A DNA stretch of 32,590 nucleotides from Arthrobacter sp. (GTDB lineage: Bacteria > Actinomycetota > Actinomycetes > Actinomycetales > Micrococcaceae). The stretch is taken from NCBI GenBank assembly GCA_026393275.1, contig JAPLAM010000027.1:1-32590 (forward strand), given 5' to 3'. The position numbers were made by a program, and so were the translations under genes. The notes beneath the pieces were generated by a model. The model made no database searches, was not told the origin of the DNA, and saw nothing but the letters and a program-made list of their open reading frames with translations. Positions 23,117 through 32,424 of the stretch are shown piece by piece; position 1 is the first letter of the stretch, and each line of letters starts with the position of its first letter.

Positions 23117-24846
23117 GCGATTGCCTCCGCGGTCAGCTGGGATTCGACGATTTCCTGGTAGGTACTGGAGCTTGCCAGGAGCTCCTCGTGGGTTCCACGG
23201 TCCACGATACGGCCGTTGTCCAGCACCAGGATCTGGTCCGCGTCCGCGATGGTGGAGATGCGCTGGCCCACGATGATCACCGTGGCGTCGGCGGTTTTGG
23301 CCTTGAGCGCCTTGCGCAGCCGGGCGTCGGTGGCCACATCGAGGGCCGAGAAGGAGTCGTCGAACAGGAACACCTTGGGCTCCGTGACGAGCGCCCGGGC
23401 GATGCAGAGCCGTTGGCGCTGGCCGCCGGAGACGTTGGTGCCGCCCTGCGCGATCCGGGCGTCGAGGCCGTTCTTCTTCTCCCGGACAAAGTCGGCGGCC
23501 TGGGCCACGGTGAGGGCGTCCCACAGTTCCTCGTCGCTGGCTTCGGGCTTGCCGAAGCGCAGGTTGTGTTCGATCGTGCCGGAGAACAGGTACGGCCGCT
23601 GCGGGACCATCGCGACGCGGCCGGTGATCTCGGCGCGGTCCAGCCGGGTGACCGGAACGCCGTCGAGCAGCACCTCGCCGGAGGCGGCGTCGAAGAGCCG
23701 CGGCAGCAGGGCCAGCAGGGTGGTCTTGCCCGAGCCGGTGGACCCGATGATCGCCACCGTCTGGCCGGGTTCGGCGGTGAAGCTGATATCGCTGAGCACC
23801 GGCGCCTCGGCGCCCGGGTAGGCGAAGGAGACGTTCCGGAATTCCACCCGGCCGGCTTTCGCGGCGGGGGCGAGCGGGGTGAGCGGTTCGTGGATGGAGG
23901 GTTCGACGTCGAGCACCTCGCCGATCCGGTCCGCGCAGACCGAGGCGCGCGGAATCATCATCGCCATGAACGTGCCCATCATGACCGCCATCAGGATCTG
24001 CAGCAGGTACTGCAGGAATGCCGTCAGAGACCCCACCTGCATTTCCCCGGCGTCCACGCGCTGGCCGCCGAACCACAGCACGGCGGCGGTGAACACGTGC
24101 AGGATCATGCCGATCGCCGGGAACATCAGCACGAACAGCGCGCCGATCTTCAGCGAGACGTCCGTGAGTTCCTTGTTCGCCGCGCCAAAGCGCTCCGCCT
24201 CGTGCGGCTCGCGGACGAAGGCCCGGACCACGCGGATGCCGATGATCTGCTCACGCAGGATGCCGTTGAGCCGGTCGATCTTGGTCTGCATGGAGCGGAA
24301 GAGCGGCATCAGGCGTACCACGATGTAGCCGACCACCACCACCAGGACCGGGACGGAGACCCAGACCAGCCAGGACAGGTTGAGGTCCTCCCGGAGGGCC
24401 ATGACGATGCCGCCGATGCACATGATCGGTGTGGCCACCATGAAGTTCAGCCCCATCAGCATGAGCATCTGGACCTGCTGGACATCGTTGGTGCCGCGGG
24501 TGATCAGTGTCGGGGCGCCGAAGACGTTGACGTCGCGGGCGGAGAAGCTGCTGACCTTGCGGAACACGCCACGGCGCAGGTCCCGGCCGAAGGCCATCGC
24601 GGCCCTGGAGCCGAAGTAGACGCCCGCGATCGCGGTGACCACCTGCACCAGTGCGACGCCGAGCATGAGGCCGCCGGTGCGCCAGATGTAGTCAGTGTCG
24701 CCCCGGGAGACGCCCTCATCGATGATCTGGGCGTTGAGGCTGGGCAAGTAGAGGGCCGCGATGGTGGAGGCCAACTGGAAGACGACGACGGCCGCAATAT
24801 ACGGCAGATACGGCTTGGAATAGCGCCGTATGAGGGTGACAAGCAT
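23113..24846 (-). CDS. ABC exporter half-transporter, degenerate ATPase half
   Basis: 577 residues from the ATG at 24846 (MLVTLIRRYSKPYLPYIAAVVVFQ); AGGA lies 9 nt upstream. A GTG two codons earlier is possible. Six membrane helices precede the nucleotide-binding domain: Walker A GSTGSGKT 368-375, signature VSGGQRQRL (normal), Walker B FLFDDSFSALD with D497 where the catalytic glutamate should be, and an H-loop VGQRIST with Q528 in place of histidine. These two changes are the hallmark of the non-catalytic half of heterodimeric exporters such as TM287/288 and BmrCD. It is first in an operon with the consensus half and possibly the thioesterase. A 15-bp tandem repeat array lies 53-112 bp upstream. 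Confidence 0.92.
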   Translation of the reverse strand: MLVTLIRRYSKPYLPYIAAVVVFQLASTIAALYLPSLNAQIIDEGVSRGDTDYIWRTGGLMLGVALVQVVTAIAGVYFGSRAAMAFGRDLRRGVFRKVSSFSARDVNVFGAPTLITRGTNDVQQVQMLMLMGLNFMVATPIMCIGGIVMALREDLNLSWLVWVSVPVLVVVVGYIVVRLMPLFRSMQTKIDRLNGILREQIIGIRVVRAFVREPHEAERFGAANKELTDVSLKIGALFVLMFPAIGMILHVFTAAVLWFGGQRVDAGEMQVGSLTAFLQYLLQILMAVMMGTFMAMMIPRASVCADRIGEVLDVEPSIHEPLTPLAPAAKAGRVEFRNVSFAYPGAEAPVLSDISFTAEPGQTVAIIGSTGSGKTTLLALLPRLFDAASGEVLLDGVPVTRLDRAEITGRVAMVPQRPYLFSGTIEHNLRFGKPEASDEELWDALTVAQAADFVREKKNGLDARIAQGGTNVSGGQRQRLCIARALVTEPKVFLFDDSFSALDVATDARLRKALKAKTADATVIIVGQRISTIADADQILVLDNGRIVDRGTHEELLASSSTYQEIVESQLTAEAIA

Positions 24847-24898
24847 GCCCACGGGTCCTTAGCAAGGGTTCATGAAACGCAAAAGGGGAAAATCGCAC

Positions 24899-24958
24899 AG
24901 GTCGAATCAACACGAGTCGAACAAACACAGGTCGAATAAACACAAGGCGAATAAAGAA
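24899..24958. repeat. Four 15-bp tandem repeats upstream of the ABC exporter operon
   Basis: Units at 24899-24913, 24914-24928, 24929-24943 and 24944-24958 follow the consensus AGGTCGAATAAACAC on the plus strand. The first three are close copies and the fourth is degenerate. The array is AT-richer than its surroundings. It lies between the terminator of the DHA2 gene and the exporter start, on the promoter side of the exporter operon. Adjacent units are about 1.4 helical turns apart. It could be an operator array or a slippage-prone promoter spacer. Confidence 0.9.
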
Positions 24959-25021
24959 GTAGTAGCAGCTGGGGCCGACAGCCTTAGCCGTCCTACTCTA
25001 CGAAATCCTTGGCCGGGTGAA

Positions 25022-25064
25022 AAGCGGCCCCGCGGCTCCCTGGTCGGGAGCCGCAGGGCCGCTT
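25022..25064 (-). terminator. Rho-independent terminator of the marR-DHA2 operon
   Basis: 19-base arms (25022-25040 and 25046-25064) pair with one mismatch around a 5-base loop. Read on the minus strand, the hairpin is followed by TTTTCACCC. It begins 23 bp after the DHA2 transporter stop codon at 25087. It should separate that operon from the ABC exporter operon downstream. Confidence 0.85.
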
Positions 25065-25086
25065 AGCGGGCCTGCCTCGCGGGGGC

Positions 25087-27222
25087 CTAGTCGCCGCGGT
25101 GCCGGCCGTGCGTGGCGATGTACTCGGCGGCGGCGCGCTGCTGTTTGCGCTCCTTCGCCAGCTGGCGGCGGAGGGTGGTCAGCTGGTCGCTGACCCGGGA
25201 CTGCTCGGCGGCAATTGCGCGCTGTTCCGCGGCCTGCTCGTGGACGGCGCGGAGCGCGTCGGCGAGCTGGACCTGCTGCTCGGCGAGCAACCGCTGGGTC
25301 TGCAGCAGCAGGGGCACGACGTCGGAGTGGTCGGCTCGCGCCTCGGCCACCAGGGTCCGGGCCCGGAGGCGGGCACCTTCACGCTCGGCCCTGGCCTCGC
25401 CGTCGCCGTTTTGGGTGTTCTCCTGGTCGTCTCGGTTCACGCGGTCCAACCGGGCGGCTTCGGGGAAGTGGGACCCGTTGGCCCGCTGCCGGGTGAGGAC
25501 TTCGAGGAATTCACGGTCCAGATCCACGATGCCGGTGGCGGGAGCGCCGGATGCCGGGACGCGACCGGAGGCGAGGACGGCGTGGGCGGCTGCCCCGGCG
25601 TCGACGTCGGCTCCCGACCCGGTGACGGCCGCGGAAGCGGACGTCTCCGGCTGGAGGTCAACCGTGCGCCGCAGCGGCTTTTCCTTGATGAACAGCACCG
25701 CAACCAGGGCCACGATGCCGACGATCGCCGAAATCATGAAAATCTCCGCCGTCGCGTCGCCGTAGGCGGCGCGCATGATGTCCCGGATTTGCGGCGGCAG
25801 GTCCTTGAGGTCCATGCTGCTGCCGCCCGAGCCGCCCGTAACGGGGATGCCGGCCTTGGCCAGACCCTGGGTGGCAAGTTCCTTGACCCGGTTGCCCAGG
25901 ACGGCACCCAGCACCGAGACGCCGATGGCGCCGCCGACGGAACGGAAGAACGCCACCGAGGCGCTGGCGGTGCCGATGTCCGTGGCGCGGACGGTGTTCT
26001 GCACGGCCAACACGAGGTTCTGCATCAGCAGGCCCAGGCCCAGGCCCAGCACGGCGGTGTAGAGACCGGTCAGCCAGAGTTCGGTGGTGTGGTCGATGGT
26101 GCCGGCGAGGCCGAGGCCGCCGATCAGCAGGACGGAGCCGCCGACCAGGTAGCGCTTCCACTTACCGGTGCGGCTGATCAACTGGCCGGACAGCACCGAG
26201 CCGATCAGGTTGCCGGCGATCATGGGCAGCGTCAGCAGGCCGGCCTCGGTGGGGGTTGCGCCGCGGGCGACCTGGAAGTACTGGCCGAGGAAGGCGGAGG
26301 AACCGAACATGGCAACGCCCACGGCCACCGAGGCCAGGATGGAGAGCGCGGTGGTGCGCTCGGAGATGATCTTGAGCGGAATGATGGGCTGGGACACGCG
26401 GGATTCGACGACCACCAGCAGTGCAAGCAGGGCGATGCCGCCGCCGACCATCGCGACCGTCTGCCAGGACCACCAGTCGTAGTAGTCCGGGTTCCCGGCG
26501 AAGGAAACCCAGATCAGCAGCAGGCTGACGCCGGACGTCAGGAGCACGGAACCCAGCCAGTCGATCTTGGCCGGCCGCTTGATGTGCGGCAGCTTCAGGG
26601 TGACCTGGAGCAGGATGAGGGCGACGATTGCCAGCGGAACGCAGACAAAGAAGGTCCAGCGCCAGCCAAGCGGGCTGTCGACAATGAAGCCGCCGAGGAG
26701 CGGGCCGCCGGCGGTGCCGACGGCCATCACGGCGCCCAAGTACCCGGAGTACTTGCCGCGGTCACGCGGCGGGATCATCGAGCCCATGATCGCCTGGGCC
26801 AGTGCCGTGAGGCCGCCCATGGCGACACCCTGGATGACTCGGGCCGTGAGCAGGAACGGGATGGTCTGCGAGAAGCCTGCCATCACGGAGCCCGCCACGA
26901 AGATCACGATGCTCAACTGCACGAGGAACTTCTTGTCGAACAGGTCCGCCAGCTTGCCCCAGATCGGGGTGGTGGCGGCGTTGGCCAGCAGCGCGGCCGT
27001 GATCACCCAGGCGAAGTCCGTCTGGGTGCCCTTGAGCTCCGACATGATGGTCGGCAGCGCGTTGGCCACGATGGTGCTGCTGATGATGGCGGTGAAGAAC
27101 GCCGCCAGCAGGCCGGTCAGCGCCTCCATGATCTGGCGGTGGCTCATGGCCACTTGGGGTGCCGGGTGCGAGTGCGGGGTGGGTGCCGGGGACGGCCCGG
27201 CGGCGGCAGCATGGCTGGCCAT
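25087..27222 (-). CDS. DHA2-family MFS drug exporter with C-terminal coiled-coil extension
   Basis: 711 residues from the ATG at 27222, chosen because GAGGAG lies 7 nt upstream; an upstream TTG has no such support. A short His/Pro/Ala-rich leader is followed by 14 predicted transmembrane helices to about residue 510. DHA2 motifs include SSTIVANALPTI (motif D1-like), GKLADLFDKK (motif A), and RVIQGVAMGGLTALAQAI with GGPLLGGFIVD (motifs B and C). Residues about 512-711 are a soluble extension: an Ala/Gly/Val-rich linker, then LLLQTQRLLAEQQVQLADALRAVHEQAAEQRAIAAEQ...LRRQLAKERKQQ, a strong coiled coil. Typical DHA2 proteins end near 500 residues. Proton-driven drug efflux is inferred from family. 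It follows marR by 4 nt and is presumably repressed by it. Confidence 0.9.
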   Translation of the reverse strand: MASHAAAAGPSPAPTPHSHPAPQVAMSHRQIMEALTGLLAAFFTAIISSTIVANALPTIMSELKGTQTDFAWVITAALLANAATTPIWGKLADLFDKKFLVQLSIVIFVAGSVMAGFSQTIPFLLTARVIQGVAMGGLTALAQAIMGSMIPPRDRGKYSGYLGAVMAVGTAGGPLLGGFIVDSPLGWRWTFFVCVPLAIVALILLQVTLKLPHIKRPAKIDWLGSVLLTSGVSLLLIWVSFAGNPDYYDWWSWQTVAMVGGGIALLALLVVVESRVSQPIIPLKIISERTTALSILASVAVGVAMFGSSAFLGQYFQVARGATPTEAGLLTLPMIAGNLIGSVLSGQLISRTGKWKRYLVGGSVLLIGGLGLAGTIDHTTELWLTGLYTAVLGLGLGLLMQNLVLAVQNTVRATDIGTASASVAFFRSVGGAIGVSVLGAVLGNRVKELATQGLAKAGIPVTGGSGGSSMDLKDLPPQIRDIMRAAYGDATAEIFMISAIVGIVALVAVLFIKEKPLRRTVDLQPETSASAAVTGSGADVDAGAAAHAVLASGRVPASGAPATGIVDLDREFLEVLTRQRANGSHFPEAARLDRVNRDDQENTQNGDGEARAEREGARLRARTLVAEARADHSDVVPLLLQTQRLLAEQQVQLADALRAVHEQAAEQRAIAAEQSRVSDQLTTLRRQLAKERKQQRAAAEYIATHGRHRGD

Positions 27223-27226
27223 GGAT

Positions 27227-27712
27227 TTACTCCTCAACAAAGCTGGACGTATTGGTGGATCCGGCCGTCTTTGCCCGGGCTGAACTCCGTAGGGATTCAG
27301 CTAGTTTCTTCAGGGTGCGCCCGGTCTCCTCGACGTCGTCCTCGCTCCAGTCGAGCAGGGCGCCGTGCAGGGTGGCGGCACGCTGCGCCTCGATGGAGCG
27401 GAGTTTCTCCGCCCCGGACGGGGAGAGTGAGATCAGCTGGGCCCGGCCGTCGACCGGATCCGGCCGGCGCACCACGTAGCCCTGCGCCGCCAGCTCCGCG
27501 AGGTGCCGGCTCAGCACCGGCGCGCTGACGCCGAGCCGTTCCGCAAGCTGCGTGGCCCGGGTTTCGCCCTCCCCCACAAAGCGCAGGACGCCCTGCAGAG
27601 CCACCCCGGTGTCGTCGCCGCGGAGGTTGGCCGCGGCAACGCACCGGACGGCACGCTGGAGGTCGAAGATTTGGTTGACCAGCTGGGCTGCAGCGGTCGA
27701 TGCGACTGTCAT
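27227..27712 (-). CDS. MarR-family repressor of the efflux operon
   Basis: 161 residues from the ATG at 27712, with AAGGGG about 9 nt upstream. The winged helix-turn-helix is ATQLAERLGVSAPVLSRHLAELAAQGYVVRRPDPVDGRAQLISLSPSG, with the D.R wing typical of MarR proteins. Flanking helices would form the dimer interface. MarR members repress their own operon until a phenolic or other lipophilic ligand binds. Its gene lies directly upstream of the DHA2 exporter with a 4-nt gap, and a palindrome with MarR-box character lies 17 bp before its start. So self-repression and control of the exporter is the simplest reading. Confidence 0.92.
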   Translation of the reverse strand: MTVASTAAAQLVNQIFDLQRAVRCVAAANLRGDDTGVALQGVLRFVGEGETRATQLAERLGVSAPVLSRHLAELAAQGYVVRRPDPVDGRAQLISLSPSGAEKLRSIEAQRAATLHGALLDWSEDDVEETGRTLKKLAESLRSSARAKTAGSTNTSSFVEE

Positions 27713-27728
27713 GTTACGACGCCCCTTT

Positions 27729-27750
27729 ATTGTTTGCCCTAAGCAACAAT
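27729..27750. promoter_or_regulatory. Candidate MarR operator
   Basis: The core TTGCCCTAAGCAA (27734-27746) is a dyad TTGC-N5-GCAA. Outer bases extend the symmetry: ATTGTTTGC on one side against ATTGTTGC on the other. It resembles the TTGCC-GGGCAA core of E. coli marO sites. It lies 17 bp upstream of the marR start codon, where binding would block the promoter or the ribosome site. The match was seen by eye. Confidence 0.65.
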
Positions 27751-27804
27751 ACCGGAAATTGATTACTTTGGGAAACTAAGAAGGTTGCTGAGGGTGTCCG
27801 GACG

Positions 27805-27842
27805 CGTCAGGCCCCGCATCCGGGCGGATGCGGGGCCTGACG
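27805..27842 (-). terminator. Strong hairpin after the TPP-enzyme gene
   Basis: Perfect 17-base arms (27805-27821 and 27826-27842) with a 4-base GGGC loop. It begins 39 bp after the stop codon at 27881 on the minus strand. No U-tract follows, so it is an intrinsic terminator only in the broad actinobacterial sense. It separates the nitrogen-related operon from marR. Confidence 0.65.
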
Positions 27843-27880
27843 TGTGGGTTCGCGCCTCCGGGCGCGTGTTGGGTGGGCGC

Positions 27881-29545
27881 TTAGACGTCCAGGTGCGTCG
27901 GGGCGAACATCTTCAGCAGGGTTTCGACGACGACGACGTTCGGGCCGTCCGCGGCGAAGCCCGCCTTGAGCGCGTCCCCCACGCCCTCAGGGGGCACGCG
28001 GACGGCCGGGACGCCGAAGGCCTCCGCCAGCTTCACGAAGTCGGGGCGGGCAAGTTCGGTGGCCGTGGCCTGGCCGAAGGCGCCCACCATGTACTCGCGC
28101 AGGATGCCGTAGCCGCCGTCGTCGACGATCAGCCAGGTGACCGGCACGTTGTGCTGCTTCGCGGTGGCCAGCTCGGAGATCGAGTACATGGCCGAGCCGT
28201 CGCCGGACACGGCGAGGACCCGCGCCGAACCGCCCTGTTTTCCGGTGGTCTCCAGTCCCACGGCGCCGCCGATCGCCGCGGGGAAGCCGAAGCCCAGGCC
28301 GCCGGCGCCCTGGGCGGAATGGAACTGGCCCTCGCGGGCGTCCCAGCAGCTCCAGGCCCAGTAGGCGGAGATCGTCATGTCCCAGAACGTCTGCATCTGG
28401 GCGGGGACGGCCTCGCGGATGTCGGCCATGAACTTCAGTTCCTTGGCCAGGTCCTGGGATTCCAGCCGGGCCCTGACCTTGGCCAGGGTGTCCCTGACCA
28501 GGTCCTCGGGCGAGCTGCCGTGCCAGTCCGTGCGCTCGCCGTGCGGCTCCGTCAGGGCCTCGTCGAGGGCGGCGAGCGCCTGGCCGGCGTCGGCCCGGAT
28601 GCCGAGCCCCGGACGGTTGGACTCGAGCACGCGGGGTTCGGCGTCGATCTGGATGATCCGGCCGCGGGGTTCGAAGGTGAAGTAGTTGGACGTGACTTCG
28701 CCGAGTGAGGAGCCGATGACGATCAGCACGTCGGCGTCCTCGAGCAGCTCGGTCGTGTACTGGTCCTCGATCCAGGACTGGAGCGACAGTTCGTGGTGCC
28801 AGGGGAACGCGCCGTTGCCGCCGGGAGTGCAGATCACCGGCGCGCGCAGCTTCTCCGCGAGGGACAGCAGCGACTTCTCCGCGTGGCCGCGGCGGGTGCC
28901 GCCGCCGGCAATGATGGCCGGACGCTTCGCCTCCGAGAGCCACTTCACGGCTTCGCGGACCAGCTCCACCCGGGGCGGGTTGTCCGCGGCTTCGGCGAGC
29001 GCGTCCTCCACCGGCGGGACCATGATGGGATCCAGCAGGACGTTTTGCGGGATTTCAAGCCACACCGGGCCCTGCGGCGAGGAGATCGCCTCGGTCCAGG
29101 CGTCCTGGATGGCCGAGGGGATGCCGGAGGCGTGCTGGATCAGCCGCTGGCTCTTGGTCACGTTGGCGGCCGAGGCTTTCTGGTCATCGAGCTGGTGCAG
29201 CATGCCCTTGCGGCGTGCGCCGAGGCCTTCGAGCGGGATCTGGCTCGCCACCACCACCATGGGAACCCCGGTGGCGTATGCCTCCTGCAGCCCGGCCAGC
29301 GACGTCAGCGCGCCCGGCCCGGTGGACAGGAAGAGGACGCCCACTTCGCCGGTGGCACGCGAGTACCCGTCGGCGGCAAAGGCCGAGTTGTTCTCCACGC
29401 GCGACGAAACGAAGTGCAGCTTGCCGCGGCCCATCGCGTCGAAGAGGCCCAGCGCGTGCTGGCCGGGGATGCCGAAGACGGTTTTGGCGCCGAGCGCCTC
29501 GAGGGTCTCGACGACGAGGTCGCCGCCGTTGCGCACGCCGGTCAC
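27881..29545 (-). CDS. Thiamine-diphosphate enzyme, acetolactate synthase-like; possible 2-ketoarginine decarboxylase
   Basis: 554 residues from a GTG at 29545 that overlaps the TGA of the upstream ureohydrolase gene by 4 bp. The N-terminal PYR domain has [16 protein letters not shown] and the ThDP-activating glutamate E51 in [20 protein letters not shown] central domain includes PAIIAGGG. The C-terminal PP domain has [33 protein letters not shown] with the GDG motif at 448-450 and DDGGYG where N-D/N is usual. It lacks features that would mark a true biosynthetic acetolactate synthase operon (no ilvN neighbour). Pseudomonas AruI, a 2-ketoarginine decarboxylase, belongs to this family. Linkage to a guanidino-hydrolase suggests a similar role here, as inference. 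Confidence 0.85.
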   Translation of the reverse strand: MTGVRNGGDLVVETLEALGAKTVFGIPGQHALGLFDAMGRGKLHFVSSRVENNSAFAADGYSRATGEVGVLFLSTGPGALTSLAGLQEAYATGVPMVVVASQIPLEGLGARRKGMLHQLDDQKASAANVTKSQRLIQHASGIPSAIQDAWTEAISSPQGPVWLEIPQNVLLDPIMVPPVEDALAEAADNPPRVELVREAVKWLSEAKRPAIIAGGGTRRGHAEKSLLSLAEKLRAPVICTPGGNGAFPWHHELSLQSWIEDQYTTELLEDADVLIVIGSSLGEVTSNYFTFEPRGRIIQIDAEPRVLESNRPGLGIRADAGQALAALDEALTEPHGERTDWHGSSPEDLVRDTLAKVRARLESQDLAKELKFMADIREAVPAQMQTFWDMTISAYWAWSCWDAREGQFHSAQGAGGLGFGFPAAIGGAVGLETTGKQGGSARVLAVSGDGSAMYSISELATAKQHNVPVTWLIVDDGGYGILREYMVGAFGQATATELARPDFVKLAEAFGVPAVRVPPEGVGDALKAGFAADGPNVVVVETLLKMFAPTHLDV

Positions 29546-30630
29546 TGGGAGACCCCGCTCTCGACGGGCCGGGCCGCCGGAGCGGCGAAGCCGGCCGGCC
29601 GGCGGGTTTCCCGGCCGAGGGCCTGCGCCTCGTAGCCGCTGGGCGCGCCGACCCGGTCGCCGTCGACGGCGCGGTCCGCCATCAGGGTGACCAGTTCATA
29701 GGCGACATGGCTCGCGGCCACGCCGGTGATGTCCGCGTGGTCGTACGCGGGGGCGACCTCGACGACGTCGGCCCCCACCAGGTTCATGCCGCGGAGGCCG
29801 CGGATGATTTCGAGCAGTTCGCGGCTGGTGATGCCGCCGGCTTCCGGGGTTCCGGTGCCGGGCGCATGGGCGGGGTCCAGCACGTCGATGTCGACCGAGA
29901 TGTAGAGCGGGCGGTTGCCGATCCGGTCGCGGACCTTGGCGACGGTTTCCAGCACGCCCTGGTAGTAGACGTCGGCGGAGGTGACGATGCCGAAGCCGAA
30001 GCGGTGGTCGTCGTCGAGGTCCTTCTTGCCGTAGAGCGGACCGCGGGTGCCGATGTGGCTGATCGCCTCGGTGTCCAGGATGCCTTCCTCGACGGCACGG
30101 CGGAACGGGGTGCCGTGGGTGTATTCGGCACCGAAATAGGTGTCCCAGGTGTCCAGGTGCGCGTCGAAGTGAAGCATCGCGACGGGCTGGCCGGCACGTT
30201 CGGCCGCTGCGCGCAGCAGGGGCAGCGCGATGGTGTGGTCTCCACCCAGGGTCAGCAGCTTGCTGCCCGCCGCGGTCAGGTCCAGCGCGTTCTGCTGGAT
30301 GCTCTCGATGGCCTCGTGGATGTTGAACGGGTTGACGGCCATGTCTCCGGCGTCGGCGACCTGGATGTTCTCGAAGGGGCTGACGTCCCAGGCCGGGTTA
30401 TAGGGGCGCAGCAGCCGGCTGGCTTCCCGGACGTGGTTGGCGCCGAAGCGTGCGCCGGGCCGGTACGAGACGCCGGAGTCGAAGGGGACGCCGACCACCG
30501 TGACGTCCGCCTGCGCCACCTGGTCCAGCCGCGGCAGCCGGGCAAAGGTGGCGGCGCCGGCGTAGCGCGGGATGCGGGAGGAATCGATGGGGCCGAGGTT
30601 GCCGTTGGCTTCGATGCGCAGCTCTTCCAC
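29542..30630 (-). CDS. speB: Agmatinase/guanidinobutyrase-family ureohydrolase
   Basis: 362 residues from a GTG at 30630 with AAGGAG about 9 nt upstream. All six manganese ligands of the ureohydrolase family are present: H132 (GGDHT), D156, H158 and D160 (HFDAHLD), D247 and D249 (SVDIDVLDP). GTGTPEAGG follows, as in agmatinases and guanidinobutyrases. These enzymes split guanidino compounds into urea and an amine. Agmatine, 4-guanidinobutyrate and related substrates cannot be told apart by these motifs, so the symbol speB marks the family only. The last 40 residues form an Ala/Arg/Pro-rich tail. It is translationally coupled to the TPP enzyme. Confidence 0.85.
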   Translation of the reverse strand: MEELRIEANGNLGPIDSSRIPRYAGAATFARLPRLDQVAQADVTVVGVPFDSGVSYRPGARFGANHVREASRLLRPYNPAWDVSPFENIQVADAGDMAVNPFNIHEAIESIQQNALDLTAAGSKLLTLGGDHTIALPLLRAAAERAGQPVAMLHFDAHLDTWDTYFGAEYTHGTPFRRAVEEGILDTEAISHIGTRGPLYGKKDLDDDHRFGFGIVTSADVYYQGVLETVAKVRDRIGNRPLYISVDIDVLDPAHAPGTGTPEAGGITSRELLEIIRGLRGMNLVGADVVEVAPAYDHADITGVAASHVAYELVTLMADRAVDGDRVGAPSGYEAQALGRETRRPAGFAAPAARPVESGVSQ

Positions 30631-30691
30631 GAGAGGCGTCTCCTTCGGGGGTCGTCAGGCGGGTGTGACTGCCATCATACACTCGAAGTTT

Positions 30692-30707
30692 TTCAATGCG
30701 CATCAAA
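30692..30707. promoter_or_regulatory. Candidate operator upstream of the ureohydrolase gene
   Basis: TTCAATGC-GCATCAAA is an imperfect 16-bp palindrome with a perfect ATGCGCAT core and 6 of 8 positions symmetric. It is 62 bp upstream of the GTG start at 30630, within an AT-rich patch (30670-30720) that stands out from the GC-rich surroundings and probably holds the promoter. The regulator is unknown; the cupin-type regulator at the right end of the window is a candidate. Confidence 0.45.
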
Positions 30708-30743
30708 TGTTTACCCATTCAGCGGGGTTCCGCGTGGCTGCGC

Positions 30744-30776
30744 CGCGGCGGGCGCCGCACGTGGGCGCCCGCCGCG
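30744..30776 (-). terminator. GC-rich hairpin directly after the ammonium transporter gene
   Basis: Perfect 13-base arms (30744-30756 and 30764-30776) with a 7-base loop GCACGTG. It starts 4 bp after the amt stop codon at 30781 on the minus strand. No U-run follows. It probably separates amt from the ureohydrolase promoter. Confidence 0.65.
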
Positions 30777-30780
30777 AGCC

Positions 30781-32193
<1,413 letters not shown>

Positions 32194-32332
32194 TGCTGGA
32201 GCCTTCCTCGAATGCCGGCGCTCCAAGGGCGCCGGAACGGCGAGACCATTTGGACGGCGTATGCCTGCAGCGAGTCGCACGCCTCCCGCCTACGACGCTA
32301 CCGAGGGCATGTTTCGGTAAGGCTTTTCCTTT

Positions 32333-32390
32333 TTTTCGCCGAGGTTACGCGGGCGGCACGAATGTAAATTCGTTGTTTCGGCCATGTAAA
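32333..32390 (-). promoter_or_regulatory. GlnR-like box array upstream of amt
   Basis: Reading the minus strand from 32390, TTTAC-n6-GAAAC-n6-TTTAC occupies 32390-32364, and GTAAC-n6-GAAAA occupies 32348-32333. The actinobacterial GlnR consensus is gTnAC-n6-GaAAC-n6-gTnAC-n6-GaAAC. The first block matches three of the four half-sites with exact spacing; the second is one further pair with one mismatch. Placement 140-200 bp before the amt start fits activation under nitrogen limitation. GlnR binding is inferred from the pattern. Confidence 0.6.
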
Positions 32391-32402
32391 CGGCATGTGT
32401 CG

Positions 32403-32419
32403 GGCGCCCCGTGGGCGCC
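32403..32419 (-). terminator. Short hairpin after the cupin regulator gene
   Basis: 7-base arms (32403-32409 and 32413-32419) with a 3-base loop, 5 bp after the regulator's stop codon on the minus strand. No U-tract follows. It is weakly supported because the region is GC-rich. Confidence 0.35.
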
Positions 32420-32424
32420 GGGGG

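Noticed and set aside
23117..24076. Upstream extension of the second ABC half-transporter frame
   Set aside because: It is out of frame with the first exporter gene it overlaps; the GTG at 23116 has GGAGG and a GTGA overlap.
23188..24939. Plus-strand open frame opposite the ABC exporter
   Set aside because: His/Asp/Arg-rich artefact that runs into the 15-bp repeats; the exporter is on the other strand.
24872..25066. Small plus-strand frame translating the 15-bp repeats as SNKH-like repeats
   Set aside because: The repeat period of 15 creates an apparent peptide repeat, but there is no homology, and the frame runs through a terminator hairpin.
25099..27528. Plus-strand open frame opposite the DHA2 exporter and marR
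   Set aside because: Composition artefact; no motif.
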